A DNA stretch of 64,000 bases from a candidate division KSB1 bacterium (GCA_016214895.1 JACRMR010000008.1:124001-188000); one strand, 5' to 3'. Counted from the stretch's first letter, positions 9,089-20,333 are shown. The notes: generated by a model from the letters alone, not told the origin. A program made the numbers and translations.

Positions 9089-9544
9089 ATGATCGAGTTA
9101 ACCATTGGTCTCGGTGTGCTGTGCAGCCTGTTGTTTCATGAAGTGCTCGGCGCGGCCGCGGGCGGAATTGTGGTCCCGGGTTACATTGCGCTCTATATGC
9201 ATGATCCGACTCGCATTGCGGCCACGCTGATCGTCGCGTTCTTGGCCTACCTTGCGATTCGCGTCATCGCCAGATTCATGTTCGTGTACGGGCGGCGGCG
9301 GTTGGTGATCGCGGTGCTGCTGGGCTTCATCTTCGGCCACCTCAGCCGCGAGATCATCGTCTATGAACACATCGCGGCGAATTTCAGCCTCGATGCAATC
9401 GGTTACATCATTCCCGGCCTGATTGCGAATTGGTTCGAGCGGCAGGGTGTCATCAAGACGATCGCCGCGATGATGATCGCTGCGCCGCTGGTCAAGATCT
9501 TCGTGATCCTGTTGAGCGGAGGGAAGATGATCCATGGCCTATAG
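9089..9544 (+). CDS. pgsC: Poly-gamma-glutamate synthase membrane subunit PgsC/CapC
   Basis: 151 residues from ATG 9089, preferred over TTG 9059 because a GGGCGGAG ribosome site precedes it and homologues begin with the hydrophobic MIELTIGLG segment. Four to five membrane helices are visible, including LLFHEVLGAAAGGIVVPGY, which is characteristic of CapC. It partners PgsB at the inner membrane. The 3' end overlaps the next gene by eleven bases. Confidence 0.9.
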   Translation: MIELTIGLGVLCSLLFHEVLGAAAGGIVVPGYIALYMHDPTRIAATLIVAFLAYLAIRVIARFMFVYGRRRLVIAVLLGFIFGHLSREIIVYEHIAANFSLDAIGYIIPGLIANWFERQGVIKTIAAMMIAAPLVKIFVILLSGGKMIHGL

Positions 9545-10661
9545 ACCGTCGCTCCGCTCCATCTGGACGCTGGTGATGCTCGCGGCTGTCTGCATCGCGT
9601 TGTACTCGTGGTGTGAAGCCAGCAAGATCCAGAAGAAGTCAAGGTACTATGGCGAGAAGCTCGCGGCGGCGAAGCTCGTGGAACGGGCATTGAATGCCTA
9701 TCAGCAAGCTGCCGCCGGCGATTCCGTTGTCATCACCGAGGCTTACGAGAAGGATCCGCGCCTTGCCGCGGTGATCGGTCAGCAGTTTACGTCGATCACG
9801 ACCGATTTCGGGGTCTTCGAGTCCAAGCTCATGGGCACGAATCCCAATTTCGCGGGAATCGTCGTGGAGCTGCTCAAAGAGGCGGGTTTGCATACGGGCG
9901 ACGTGGTCGCGATCGGGTTCACAGGTTCGCATCCCGGGGTGAATACGGCGGTGCTATGTGCCTGCGAGGTGCTTGGGCTGAAGGCGCTTACCATCTCATC
10001 CGTCGGCTCGTCGTGGTGGGGCGCTAACGCGCCGGATTACACGTGGCCCGATATGGAGCGGACCCTGATCTCGTCAGGTCTCGTGCATTCGCATCCGCTG
10101 GCGGCTTCGTATGGCGGATCGGACGATATAGCCGCGGGCCTTTCACCGATGGGGCAGGAGTTATTGCGCTCGGCCATTCAGCGCAATCAACTGCCGTTGA
10201 TTCGCGAGAGCACGGTTTCTGCATCGGTCTCGCGCCGCGTGACGGCCTACTCTCAGGCCGCGGCCGGTTCGCCGATCAAAGCCTATGTGAATGTAGGCGG
10301 CGGTGTCGCCAGCCTCGGTCATGCGGAGAACATGCGACTCATCCCGAACGGGCTGAGTCGGAAACTGCCGCTGAAGAACTACCCCGCCCGGGGCGTCATT
10401 CATCAACTGAACGCCCAGGGCATCCCGGTCATCAACTTCCATGACATCGAGTTGATGGGACGGGCGTACGGACTCGGGTCTCCGCGCGTGCCGTTGCCGG
10501 AGGCCGGCAGCGGCGATGTCTTCGAGGCGAAAGCGTACGATGTGCGCGTCGCGGCCGTTGCGGCGGCGATTGCGGTATTGATACTGATTGTACTGGTGAA
10601 ACTCGATGCCAGACTCTTTCGACTTCGCGAGGCCGGCGTCGATCCTGACACCCTGATGTAA
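9534..10661 (+). CDS. Poly-gamma-glutamate system protein (PgsW/TIGR04332-like)
   Basis: 375 residues with an N-terminal membrane helix (about 10-27), a large extracytoplasmic domain and a C-terminal membrane helix (about 338-357). Segments such as VAIGFTGSHPGVNTAVL, SVGSSWWGANAPDYTWPDM split over residues 150-180, and VNVGGGVASLG match my recollection of the family called poly-gamma-glutamate system protein, which accompanies pgsBC in bacteria lacking PgsA. Its biochemical role is not known; transfer or export of the polymer is plausible. Start ATG 9534 lies inside pgsC. Confidence 0.82.
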   Translation: MAYRPSLRSIWTLVMLAAVCIALYSWCEASKIQKKSRYYGEKLAAAKLVERALNAYQQAAAGDSVVITEAYEKDPRLAAVIGQQFTSITTDFGVFESKLMGTNPNFAGIVVELLKEAGLHTGDVVAIGFTGSHPGVNTAVLCACEVLGLKALTISSVGSSWWGANAPDYTWPDMERTLISSGLVHSHPLAASYGGSDDIAAGLSPMGQELLRSAIQRNQLPLIRESTVSASVSRRVTAYSQAAAGSPIKAYVNVGGGVASLGHAENMRLIPNGLSRKLPLKNYPARGVIHQLNAQGIPVINFHDIELMGRAYGLGSPRVPLPEAGSGDVFEAKAYDVRVAAVAAAIAVLILIVLVKLDARLFRLREAGVDPDTLM

Positions 10662-10682
10662 ACCGATTATCTGGAACCGATC

Positions 10683-11609
10683 ATGCTTGTTCATCGCCTT
10701 TTCATAGCGGTAGCTCTGTTTTCGGTCGCATGTCTCGCGGTTGCGATCGACAAGACTGACACGCAGCCCGCCGAACGCTTTCAGTATTTCGCCCCAACGG
10801 TCGGCGCGGGTCTTGTAGAACTCAAGGTTTCTGGAAAACTGCGGGAGTACTACCAACTTGACGCCTCCGCGCCCATCGAAATCACGATTAAGGGACCGGC
10901 GAAGTTGAGGCTGCTGTCCCGGGTCGTGTTGCCTTCCGCCACTGACACCGCGGACTACTCGTATGTGGTTGACCGCAAAGGCGGTTCAAAGTCCTTGACC
11001 GTGAAGCACACCAGTTTTCGATCGGAGAAGACGGCCTTTTCCGGTCAACAGGAAGGAGCGGTGGCCGAAAGCCGCACGCGGACCCTTGACGTTCCGGCTG
11101 GGGAACAAACGTACGTCATCTCGCTGCCGGGAACTTCTCCGCAGCGATTGCTGTTCCGCTTTGGTCGCAATACGGATAGTTTCGATGGCAGCAAGGTGGT
11201 AGCCATGACGCCGAGCGAATTCACGACTCAGGCCGATCTATTGACCAAGGAGGAGACGCTCACCTATTACCGCGTCGGCCCCGGCGATCGCGTCGTCCTG
11301 AATCTGGTGGGTCCGGTGACGCTGAAGGTCCTCGCGCGAATTGAGTTTGATCCGACCATGAATGGCAAGCAGAAATGGAAGGTCGCAGTCTGGGAGGATG
11401 GGGCGGTCAAGTCCACTTACGGGCTTTCCGCGGCGAAGAGCGAGGCGACCTCTTACAAGCTGACCTCTACGCTTGTACCCAGCGCCGCGGAGGTCTTCTA
11501 TATCGACGTTCCGCCGGGTTCACATCGCTATGAATTCGCGCTCCCCGAGGATCAGCGCAGTTGCCTGATGCGGTACCTGTTGCCGCAGCGGCAATTGGAC
11601 CGGGAGTAA
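10683..11609 (+). CDS. Secreted protein with two tandem repeat domains, poly-gamma-glutamate operon
   Basis: 308 residues with a signal peptide (1-21). The mature part contains two related domains of about 105 residues, 56-160 and 195-299. Each starts with YY, has GPxxLxxLxR near position 20 and ends with DVPxGxxxY followed by a LP turn (DVPAGEQTY and DVPPGSHRY). This suggests an internal duplication and two beta-sandwich domains. No catalytic motif is visible and I do not recognise the family. Its position between the pgs genes and an outer-membrane barrel suggests a periplasmic link in polymer export or anchoring. Confidence 0.7.
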   Translation: MLVHRLFIAVALFSVACLAVAIDKTDTQPAERFQYFAPTVGAGLVELKVSGKLREYYQLDASAPIEITIKGPAKLRLLSRVVLPSATDTADYSYVVDRKGGSKSLTVKHTSFRSEKTAFSGQQEGAVAESRTRTLDVPAGEQTYVISLPGTSPQRLLFRFGRNTDSFDGSKVVAMTPSEFTTQADLLTKEETLTYYRVGPGDRVVLNLVGPVTLKVLARIEFDPTMNGKQKWKVAVWEDGAVKSTYGLSAAKSEATSYKLTSTLVPSAAEVFYIDVPPGSHRYEFALPEDQRSCLMRYLLPQRQLDRE

Positions 11610-11613
11610 CGAC

Positions 11614-12717
11614 GTGCAACCCCGTCGCCTGCGAGTGATGATGGCAGTGGTGCTGCTGGCGATCCTGTGCGCGCCGGCCCTTGCGGCCACGCGGCGCAAA
11701 GCCGCGCCCCGTCTGACATGGGACTTGAGTGCTTCCCTGGCGACAATCTATAACGACAACCTGATCGGCCTGTCCGAGCGCGACCGGAACCAATTCGTTC
11801 GTGATCCGCTACTGTTCCCGACTCCCTTGGAGACGGTGGATGATCTTGAAAACGAGGTGCAGCTTCGGCCCACCGTTCGATGGCGTGCTCCGCAAAAGCT
11901 GATGTTGACGGCCGACTACCGCCTCCGCTACGTAAAGCGCTGGCGCAATGACTTTGCGGACTACTGGACTCACACGTTTGGCCTGAGCCTCCGTCCGCGC
12001 GTCGCGGATTCGAGATGGAACCTGCGCTTCCGCGTCGCCGCCATCCCCTCTTTCTACCTGCGCGATTACAAGGATCGGGATTACAACGCCTATCACTCAA
12101 CCCGGTATTCCAACTGGGACTACGAGACGGCATTCCGCTATCACGTAGTGGCGCCGTTCTGGCTTGAAGCCAGCGCCGGCTACGGCAGCTACTACTACAA
12201 CCGAAAATTCACCGAATACGACAGCGAGTTCCGCGAGGTTGCCGGAGCGCTGGGTTACGACACGGGCCGGTGGCGGGTCAACGGCAGTTACACGCGACGT
12301 CACTCCGAAAACATCGGGAAGGATCAACGAGAGCCTTTCATCGTTGACCCGGACCGCTTCAGCGATACGGAGTACGGCGACTCCGACTACAACGAGGACG
12401 AGTTTGGCGTGGGACTGCATGGCCCGATAAGTTTCGTGAAGTGGCGCCCCACTAAATTGACGCTGATCTACAAACTGCGTCGTCGAGTTTATACGACGGA
12501 TCGCTCACTGGAAAGCGATCCGTTCCACCGTGGACGACTGGACAAACGTGGGCAGTTCACGACGTCGTTGTCCTGCGAAGTCAATCGCAAGACGGAGGTC
12601 CAGCTCTTCATGACATACGACGCTCGCGGTGTTGACTCGCCGGTTCCCCAGGTGCCATTAGCCAAGGACTTCGTCCGCCACGAATTTGGTGTGCAGGTGG
12701 AGCGTACGCTGCGCTGA
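11614..12717 (+). CDS. Outer-membrane beta-barrel protein, poly-gamma-glutamate operon
   Basis: 367 residues from GTG 11614, four bases after the previous stop. A signal peptide (residues 1-24) is followed by a sequence of alternating polar and aromatic residues with charged turns (WDLSASLATIYNDN, YRLRYVKRWRNDF, EASAGYGSYYYNRKF), typical of an outer-membrane barrel of 14-18 strands. The last strand is FGVQVERTLR, without the usual terminal Phe. I do not recognise the family. As the last gene before a terminator in the pgs operon it may be the outer-membrane exit channel or a retention factor. Confidence 0.72.
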   Translation: MQPRRLRVMMAVVLLAILCAPALAATRRKAAPRLTWDLSASLATIYNDNLIGLSERDRNQFVRDPLLFPTPLETVDDLENEVQLRPTVRWRAPQKLMLTADYRLRYVKRWRNDFADYWTHTFGLSLRPRVADSRWNLRFRVAAIPSFYLRDYKDRDYNAYHSTRYSNWDYETAFRYHVVAPFWLEASAGYGSYYYNRKFTEYDSEFREVAGALGYDTGRWRVNGSYTRRHSENIGKDQREPFIVDPDRFSDTEYGDSDYNEDEFGVGLHGPISFVKWRPTKLTLIYKLRRRVYTTDRSLESDPFHRGRLDKRGQFTTSLSCEVNRKTEVQLFMTYDARGVDSPVPQVPLAKDFVRHEFGVQVERTLR

Positions 12718-12743
12718 TCCGCCTCTCTGATCCCGGGAATTAG

Positions 12744-12780
12744 AACGCCGACCCTGGCCACAGGATCGGCGTCTTGCTTT
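12744..12780 (+). terminator. Candidate terminator between convergent operons
   Basis: An inverted repeat pairs 12744-12754 (AACGCCGACCC) with 12763-12774 (GGATCGGCGTCTT region), one C-A mismatch, followed by a partly T-rich tail (CTTGCTTT). It lies in the only gap between the pgs operon and the convergent glycan operon. Confidence 0.5.
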
Positions 12781-12797
12781 GCGCGATAGTCGATGTG

Positions 12798-13952
12798 CTA
12801 AAACTCGCGCTGTTTCCATACGATCTTGCTCCCGCTCACGATCAGCAGCGAGAGCCACCAGCCGTAGATGGTCGCGAACAGCGGATAGGCCAGAATCATG
12901 AGTCGATTCGTTTTCGGAGCGCAGCGTCCGGCCATCGCGTAGATCACAGCTCCGTCTCCGGCGGCCACCGCTCCCAGAAGCAGCCAGCCGGGAATTCCTA
13001 ACAGTAACGCCGCGATTGGCCATGCCGTGTGGACCAGAATTCCTGCGGCGAGCACCAACCGGGCGGTTGGCCGTGCAAACGGCCAGGCCTGCAACCAGCG
13101 ATAGCGTTGGCCGACCAATTCGCGCATCCCGTTCAGCGGCTGCGTCCGCACTACGACATCCGCCTCCGCGGGCATGACGATCCGTTCCTTGCGCTCGTTT
13201 TTCACGGCCAACATCAGGGCGATGTCATCCACCTTGTTGTGCGGAATGCTCCGATACGTTCCGAGCCGCCGGTACGTGGATGCTCGAACAGCATAGTTGT
13301 TCCCGATCAGTGCCTGCGCGTTCTGACGTCCGGAGAAGGCCGCGCAGCTCCCGATCAGGAACAGCCAATCCAGCGTCTCCAGGCGCGAAAACAGAGTCCG
13401 GCGGTCCGGTACCGCCGGCAGTGTGACGCCGCAGACCATCCCGACGTCGTCCGCAAAGTGCGAGACCATGCCCGATGCCCAGTTCGGGCTGACTTCGCAG
13501 TCCGCGTCTGTCATGAGAATCAGCTCGGTCCGTGCCGCTTCGATCCCGACCGCCAGTGGCCGTGTCTTCGCCGTGAGGCCCTCAACGTTCCCCTCACGTA
13601 CATCGATGATTCGCATCGGAAACGGCAGTCGGGACCGGTGTGCTTGGGCGACCGCGACGGTCCGGTCACTGGATTGGTCGTCAATCAGGATCAGTTCGAT
13701 CAAGTCACGGGGATAGTCGAGCGCCGCCAGGGAATTCAGCAGCCGAGGCAGCGCCTGCTCCTCGTTCCGCACCGGTACCACGATGGTGACGGGCGGCTGG
13801 TCGGTGCGTCTCGCATATCTCGTGACTATACCGCGCGCGAGATAAAGCGCGGCACCCAGATAGAGCGCCGCGACCGTGGCGACCAGGAAGCTAAGCATCA
13901 GTTGCGTGCCGATTGCGAGATAGGGTGTGATGGAAGCGGTGCGATCTGCCAC
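12798..13952 (-). CDS. GT2 family membrane glycosyltransferase (distal gene of glycan operon)
   Basis: 384 residues. An N-terminal membrane helix (13-35) precedes the GT-A domain with VPVRNEEQ, LIDDQSSDRT and TDADCEVS (the DxD equivalent); QRYRWLQAW matches the QxxRW acceptor/processivity motif. Two or three membrane helices follow. The domain order resembles membrane GT2 enzymes of the CrtQ/IcaA type that act on lipid-linked or polymer substrates on the cytoplasmic face. It is one of three related GT2 genes in this operon. The sugar donor cannot be read. Confidence 0.85.
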   Translation of the reverse strand: MADRTASITPYLAIGTQLMLSFLVATVAALYLGAALYLARGIVTRYARRTDQPPVTIVVPVRNEEQALPRLLNSLAALDYPRDLIELILIDDQSSDRTVAVAQAHRSRLPFPMRIIDVREGNVEGLTAKTRPLAVGIEAARTELILMTDADCEVSPNWASGMVSHFADDVGMVCGVTLPAVPDRRTLFSRLETLDWLFLIGSCAAFSGRQNAQALIGNNYAVRASTYRRLGTYRSIPHNKVDDIALMLAVKNERKERIVMPAEADVVVRTQPLNGMRELVGQRYRWLQAWPFARPTARLVLAAGILVHTAWPIAALLLGIPGWLLLGAVAAGDGAVIYAMAGRCAPKTNRLMILAYPLFATIYGWWLSLLIVSGSKIVWKQREF

Positions 13953-14548
13953 CCCGCATTCCGCGAAAAATCGACCAGGAAGTTGACCAGAGCAACCAGC
14001 GTGGCCGCTGACTGCTGAGGGTCGTCGTGCAAGACGACAACGGCTCCGGGATGCAGCTGCTTCGCCAGTTGCATGGATAGCGAATCAAATCCGAGCGGAC
14101 GCCAGTCGGGTATCATCACCGACCACAAGGCGCCATTTAGACCTGCAGTTCGCACGGCGCCCAGAGTCCACGGATTGAACGAACCATAGGGCGGCCGAAA
14201 CCAAATCGACGGTGCCGCGCCGGCGGCCACGATCGCCTCACGCGTTCGCTGGATGGACTCGCGCACCGCTGACGGTTGCGCGAGCAGCAGGCTGCGGTGC
14301 AAGAACCCGTGATTCGCAACCTGATGTCCGGCGTCAAAGATCTCACGAACGAGCGCGGGGTATTGCCGACATCGGTCGCCGCTCAGAAACATGGTCGCTC
14401 GCACGCCCGCGTCGGCGAGCACGTTCAGCAACTGCGGAGTGGTGCGCTGACCCGGGCCGTCGTCGAACGTCAGAACAATGGTCTTCGACTCCTCCGGCAA
14501 CCGCCGCAGCCAGCCCTTGAATGCCCACTCGGGCAATCCAATTGACAT
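13898..14548 (-). CDS. Polysaccharide deacetylase (NodB/CE4 family)
   Basis: 216 residues containing the CE4 motifs in order: TFDDGPG (metal and base Asp, about residues 27-33), NHGFLH with the HxxxH metal pair (80 and 84), RPPYGSFN and the late VVLHDD His motif. The protein removes N-acetyl or related groups from a hexosamine glycan. No signal peptide is seen, so it may act on a cytoplasmic or lipid-linked intermediate, as LpxC-independent deacetylases in glycolipid clusters can. It overlaps the following GT2 gene by 55 bases and starts three bases after the preceding one. Confidence 0.88.
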   Translation of the reverse strand: MSIGLPEWAFKGWLRRLPEESKTIVLTFDDGPGQRTTPQLLNVLADAGVRATMFLSGDRCRQYPALVREIFDAGHQVANHGFLHRSLLLAQPSAVRESIQRTREAIVAAGAAPSIWFRPPYGSFNPWTLGAVRTAGLNGALWSVMIPDWRPLGFDSLSMQLAKQLHPGAVVVLHDDPQQSAATLVALVNFLVDFSRNAGWQIAPLPSHPISQSARN

Positions 14549-14551
14549 CCG

Positions 14552-15781
14552 TCAGGAGGGACGCGGCGCCGCGTAGCGTTTGGGTCTCACGATCCGGCGC
14601 ACTTGCAGTAGCCGGCGTCGGACGGACCGCGGCAAGCGCGACGTGCGGTACCAGTCGCCCTTCCAGCGGTAGGGCACGAGCAATCCCGCAATTCCAAACA
14701 TCGGCGTGCAAATCGTCTGCAGCATATTGTAGGGAAGAAAATACGGAAGGAGTTGCTGCTGTCCGAAGATCAGGGCCGCCTGCCTGACCGTGACATAATC
14801 CCAGACGAATCTCCACAACAGGATCGCTCCGAGCCACGGCGCCAGATCGGGCCGAAAAATCATCAGCGGAATCGCCGCGGCCAGCATCAGGTAGAAGGCG
14901 TAAACGCTGAACAGGAACCACATCATGGACCCCCGATAGGCCAGCCCTTTCGAGGCCCATCTCAGACGCTGATGGAGCATCTCACGAATCGTCTCGACCG
15001 GCAACGATCGGACCACCGATTCGGGATGCGAGCAGAAGACCATCTTCCATGTCGTCTGGATGGCGACGCGCTGCGCGAACAGGACATCGTCTCCGGATAC
15101 CTGCTTAGCCGTCTCTCCGAAGCCGGATATCTGATCATAGACCTGACGCCGATAAGCCAGATTCGACCCGTTGCAGCTTCCCGGAATTCCGGCACCGGCT
15201 GCGCCTGCCGCGAGAAAGTTCTGTACGAAGAAGTCCAGCCACTGGACCTTCTGCCAAAACGGCACGTACGGTGTGGGCAGATCGAAAACGGTCAGTCCGG
15301 CAACAACTCCGACGCCTTCCGTCATGTGCGAGACAGTTGTCCGCAACCACCCCGCTTGGAATTCGCAGTCCGCGTCAGTCGTCACCACGATTTCGCCCGT
15401 TGATGCGGCGATCCCGGCTGCCAGCGCTTGTTTCTTCGGAGAGGCGGGATTGAGCGCTTGGATGGTCACGACCTTGAGCCGAGTTTCCCGTTGCTGCAAC
15501 AGTCTGAGGATCTCCGGTGTCGAATCGGTGCTGCGGTCGTCAACCACGATGATTTCCCAGCGGCCCGGGTAGTCCTGGCACCGCAAGGAGTCCAGTGTCC
15601 GCTCGAGGACGTCCGCCTCGTTTCGCGCGGGCAGCACGACGCTCACCTCCGGCCAATTTGTGGGGGCCATACAACGGTTTCCGCCGAGCGCGGTCAGTCC
15701 GCGCCTGAATCCGGCGAGGACAATGGTATAAGCGATCACCGCGATCGCGAGCATCAACGTGAATGCCGCCGCAGAACTCAT
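14552..15781 (-). CDS. GT2 family membrane glycosyltransferase (middle gene of glycan operon)
   Basis: 409 residues: N-terminal helix (6-26), GT-A domain with VLPARNEADVLER, VVDDRSTDST and TTDADCEFQ, then QRLRWASKG as QxxRW motif and three to four C-terminal helices. The short insert GAAGAGIPGSCNGSN carries the acceptor-loop region. It is a sequence relative of the genes at 12798-13952 and 16830-17960, probably through old duplications. ATGA overlap with the upstream flippase-like gene indicates coupling. Confidence 0.85.
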   Translation of the reverse strand: MSSAAAFTLMLAIAVIAYTIVLAGFRRGLTALGGNRCMAPTNWPEVSVVLPARNEADVLERTLDSLRCQDYPGRWEIIVVDDRSTDSTPEILRLLQQRETRLKVVTIQALNPASPKKQALAAGIAASTGEIVVTTDADCEFQAGWLRTTVSHMTEGVGVVAGLTVFDLPTPYVPFWQKVQWLDFFVQNFLAAGAAGAGIPGSCNGSNLAYRRQVYDQISGFGETAKQVSGDDVLFAQRVAIQTTWKMVFCSHPESVVRSLPVETIREMLHQRLRWASKGLAYRGSMMWFLFSVYAFYLMLAAAIPLMIFRPDLAPWLGAILLWRFVWDYVTVRQAALIFGQQQLLPYFLPYNMLQTICTPMFGIAGLLVPYRWKGDWYRTSRLPRSVRRRLLQVRRIVRPKRYAAPRPS

Positions 15782-16869
15782 TCGGTTCGAGCGTCTCTTC
15801 TACGAAAGTCCGGAACTCGCAGACTTGACAAGTACGGGATGCCAACCAGACTTGGGAGCAATACATTCACGGTGAATAACAGGAGAGATGCTCCCACGGC
15901 TTGCGCCGGCTCCACCCCGAATCCGCGCAGAATTACCACCGCCGACCATTCGGCAATTCCCAGGCTCCCAATCGTGAACGGCAGCAGACCCTTCAGGAAA
16001 AACGTCAGCAGTACGGCAAGCATGCCGCCCATCCACGGCACCGGCGCGCCCATACCGTGCAACAACAATACAAATTGAAGCAGGGCAGCCGAGAGCGCAC
16101 CGACGGCCAATATCATCAACAGCACACCGCTGAGCGGAGAGACAGAGCCGAAGACATTAATTCCCTTGAACAACTGCTCCCTCCGCGGCAGCCAATTCGC
16201 GATCCAGCGGAATGGCCTTACCAGCACCGAAGGTCGGAATCCGAGCAACACGATAGCACACCCCAGTGCGGCGCCGACCGTGGCAACGCCGCCGTTCAAC
16301 CCCGGAACCATGCTATTCCAACCCAGTAGGGGCAGCGATGACAGAGCAATCAAACCCACGCCATTGATCGTGAAGCCCGCGTAGGCCCGATCCAGAAAGC
16401 TGATGCCAAATGCTTCCGCCATGGAGCACCCATGCAGCGCCAGGGCCCTGCCATATTGCCCAAGTCTGCCGGGCGTCACCAGGCCGAGCGTGAATCCCAC
16501 CCAGTAGCCTCGCTTCAGGTCGCCGGGCATGATCGCCGCGCCGCTTTGCTTCGCGATGTGCGACCAGCGTGCGAACTGCAGCAAGTGCACCGGCAAACAC
16601 AGCAGCAGGACGAGTCCCAGCGTACCGGCCTGCAGCGAGCCCAAAATGTCCCAAACTGCCCGCCACTTGACTTGCCAGAACAGCGAGCCAAGCACGGCGA
16701 AGGTGATCAAAACCCTAACCAGAGTTTTCAAGACGCGGCGGCGAGTCCCGGAATCGCTCTCCCCGTCGCGTGAAACCGCTCGCACATCCCGGCGTGGCAC
16801 ATCCAGCCCGGATCCTGCCGTAGAACCGTTCACCGACCGCTGCCCTTGAAATGCTGCCTGCCGTGCCAT
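15778..16869 (-). CDS. Flippase-like membrane protein (lysylphosphatidylglycerol synthase TM / AglD-type)
   Basis: 363 residues with eight or nine membrane helices. The first helix after a charged N-terminus (LITFAVLGSLFWQVKW), the FARWSHIAKQSG loop and the GFTLGLVTPGRLGQYGRALAL signature are those of the LPG-synthase transmembrane family, whose members are often found with GT2 enzymes and are thought to flip glycolipids. No LPG synthase catalytic domain follows. The first 40 residues overlap the preceding gene and are not conserved-looking; a TTG near residue 47 could be the real start. Confidence 0.8.
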   Translation of the reverse strand: MARQAAFQGQRSVNGSTAGSGLDVPRRDVRAVSRDGESDSGTRRRVLKTLVRVLITFAVLGSLFWQVKWRAVWDILGSLQAGTLGLVLLLCLPVHLLQFARWSHIAKQSGAAIMPGDLKRGYWVGFTLGLVTPGRLGQYGRALALHGCSMAEAFGISFLDRAYAGFTINGVGLIALSSLPLLGWNSMVPGLNGGVATVGAALGCAIVLLGFRPSVLVRPFRWIANWLPRREQLFKGINVFGSVSPLSGVLLMILAVGALSAALLQFVLLLHGMGAPVPWMGGMLAVLLTFFLKGLLPFTIGSLGIAEWSAVVILRGFGVEPAQAVGASLLLFTVNVLLPSLVGIPYLSSLRVPDFRRRDARTE

Positions 16870-17960
16870 TCAAATCGCGGCAGCAACATCAGAAGCGGTT
16901 TCACCGCGAGATAGACCGGAAGCAGCAGCGACCCGATCGCTAATTCGAACTTGCTCACGTCGTCACCCAACCGGCGAGCCACAGCCGCGGCGCAACTGAC
17001 TTCGATCAGCAGCTTCAGAGCGACAGCCGGAATCAGCAACAACAGGACTTCAGCGCGCAGGCAGGCCAACAGGCCGAGCACGACCATCGCGGCATTCGTG
17101 GCAATCGTCCACGCGTACAATGCGCGCCATTGCAGTGGATAGTACCGGGTGGTGGATTGGTGGCGCACGGCCGCGGCGAGCTCGCGGCGGATCGTCACCG
17201 GGCGCAGGTCCCTGACGAGCGCGGACGCCGTCGCGACGAAGCCGACTTTCCAGCCGCGGGCATGAACCGCCTGAGCAACCAAATCGTCGTCTCCCGAAGG
17301 CAACGTCGCGTACGGGAACTCCGCCAGACTATCCCATGCACTCCGCCGGTACGCAATCGCATTTCCGCAGGCCGATGCGACGGATCCAAATCCCGTCGCG
17401 GAGATCATGCTCAGGTTCACCAATAGCCGCTCGATCCAGTACGCGCGGTGTAAGAGACCCGCGGTTCGCGGAGGCAGGGCCGGCCCCAGCGCGACTCCGG
17501 TCTTCTCGTCAAATCGCTCCGTGAATGATCGGATCCAGAGCTTGGGAACGACACAATCTGCATCGGTGAGGATCAGGATCTCTCCACGAACTCCTTCGAC
17601 CGCATGCGCCAGCGCCCGTTTCTTCGGCCCCCAGGATTCGGGCTGGTCCGGCGCGGAGAGCACTTTCAGCCGTCCGTCCGCTAACAGAGCGATTCCCCGC
17701 GCAAGTTCGAGCGTGCCATCTGTTGAATGATCGTCAACAAAGATGATTTCGCAGGAATCGCTCGGATAGTCGCAAGCCAGAATTGACTTCAGGCACGGTT
17801 CGACGAATTCAGCCTCATTGCGACCCACGACGACCACCGAGACGCTCGGCGTTCCCGAGACCAGACATTCCTTCCGCCTCAGCCAACGCAACGCACCCGC
17901 CGCCCAGATCGCGGAGGGCAAGCTGAGAATGAGCGGAATGGCGAACAGATGTCCGGGCAT
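16830..17960 (-). CDS. GT2 family membrane glycosyltransferase (first gene of glycan operon)
   Basis: 376 residues from the ATG at 17960 (minus strand). One N-terminal helix, then VVVVGRNEAEFVE, FVDDHSTDGT and LTDADCVVP as nucleotide-sugar and metal motifs; the C-terminal third has four helices. The QxxRW motif is weak (HQSTTRYYPLQW). This fits the same membrane GT2 group as the two later genes. It opens a five-gene minus-strand operon behind a good promoter at 18019-18047. Confidence 0.85.
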   Translation of the reverse strand: MPGHLFAIPLILSLPSAIWAAGALRWLRRKECLVSGTPSVSVVVVGRNEAEFVEPCLKSILACDYPSDSCEIIFVDDHSTDGTLELARGIALLADGRLKVLSAPDQPESWGPKKRALAHAVEGVRGEILILTDADCVVPKLWIRSFTERFDEKTGVALGPALPPRTAGLLHRAYWIERLLVNLSMISATGFGSVASACGNAIAYRRSAWDSLAEFPYATLPSGDDDLVAQAVHARGWKVGFVATASALVRDLRPVTIRRELAAAVRHQSTTRYYPLQWRALYAWTIATNAAMVVLGLLACLRAEVLLLLIPAVALKLLIEVSCAAAVARRLGDDVSKFELAIGSLLLPVYLAVKPLLMLLPRFEWHGRQHFKGSGR

Positions 17961-18018
17961 TGGTGCGAGTCAGAGGCTCAGTTTTGCAGCTAATTTTCCG
18001 ATTTCCAATAGTCCAAGC

Positions 18019-20255
<2,237 letters not shown>

Positions 20256-20333
20256 CCGGGCTCTACCGTCGGGAACACCGGCTGTCTGTACATCAATCAG
20301 AGAACATAGTAACCATAACAAACGACGGGTGAC

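Noticed and set aside
10645-10673. Possible promoter (CTGACA, 17 bases, TATCTG) before the tandem-repeat protein gene
   Set aside because: Both boxes are weak and the predicted start would lie only a few bases from the ATG. The gene is more simply read from the pgs promoter.
13029-14018. Plus-strand open frame of 329 codons across the GT2 and deacetylase genes
   Set aside because: The minus strand encodes conserved GT2 and CE4 motifs here; the plus frame shows low-complexity, Arg-rich sequence.
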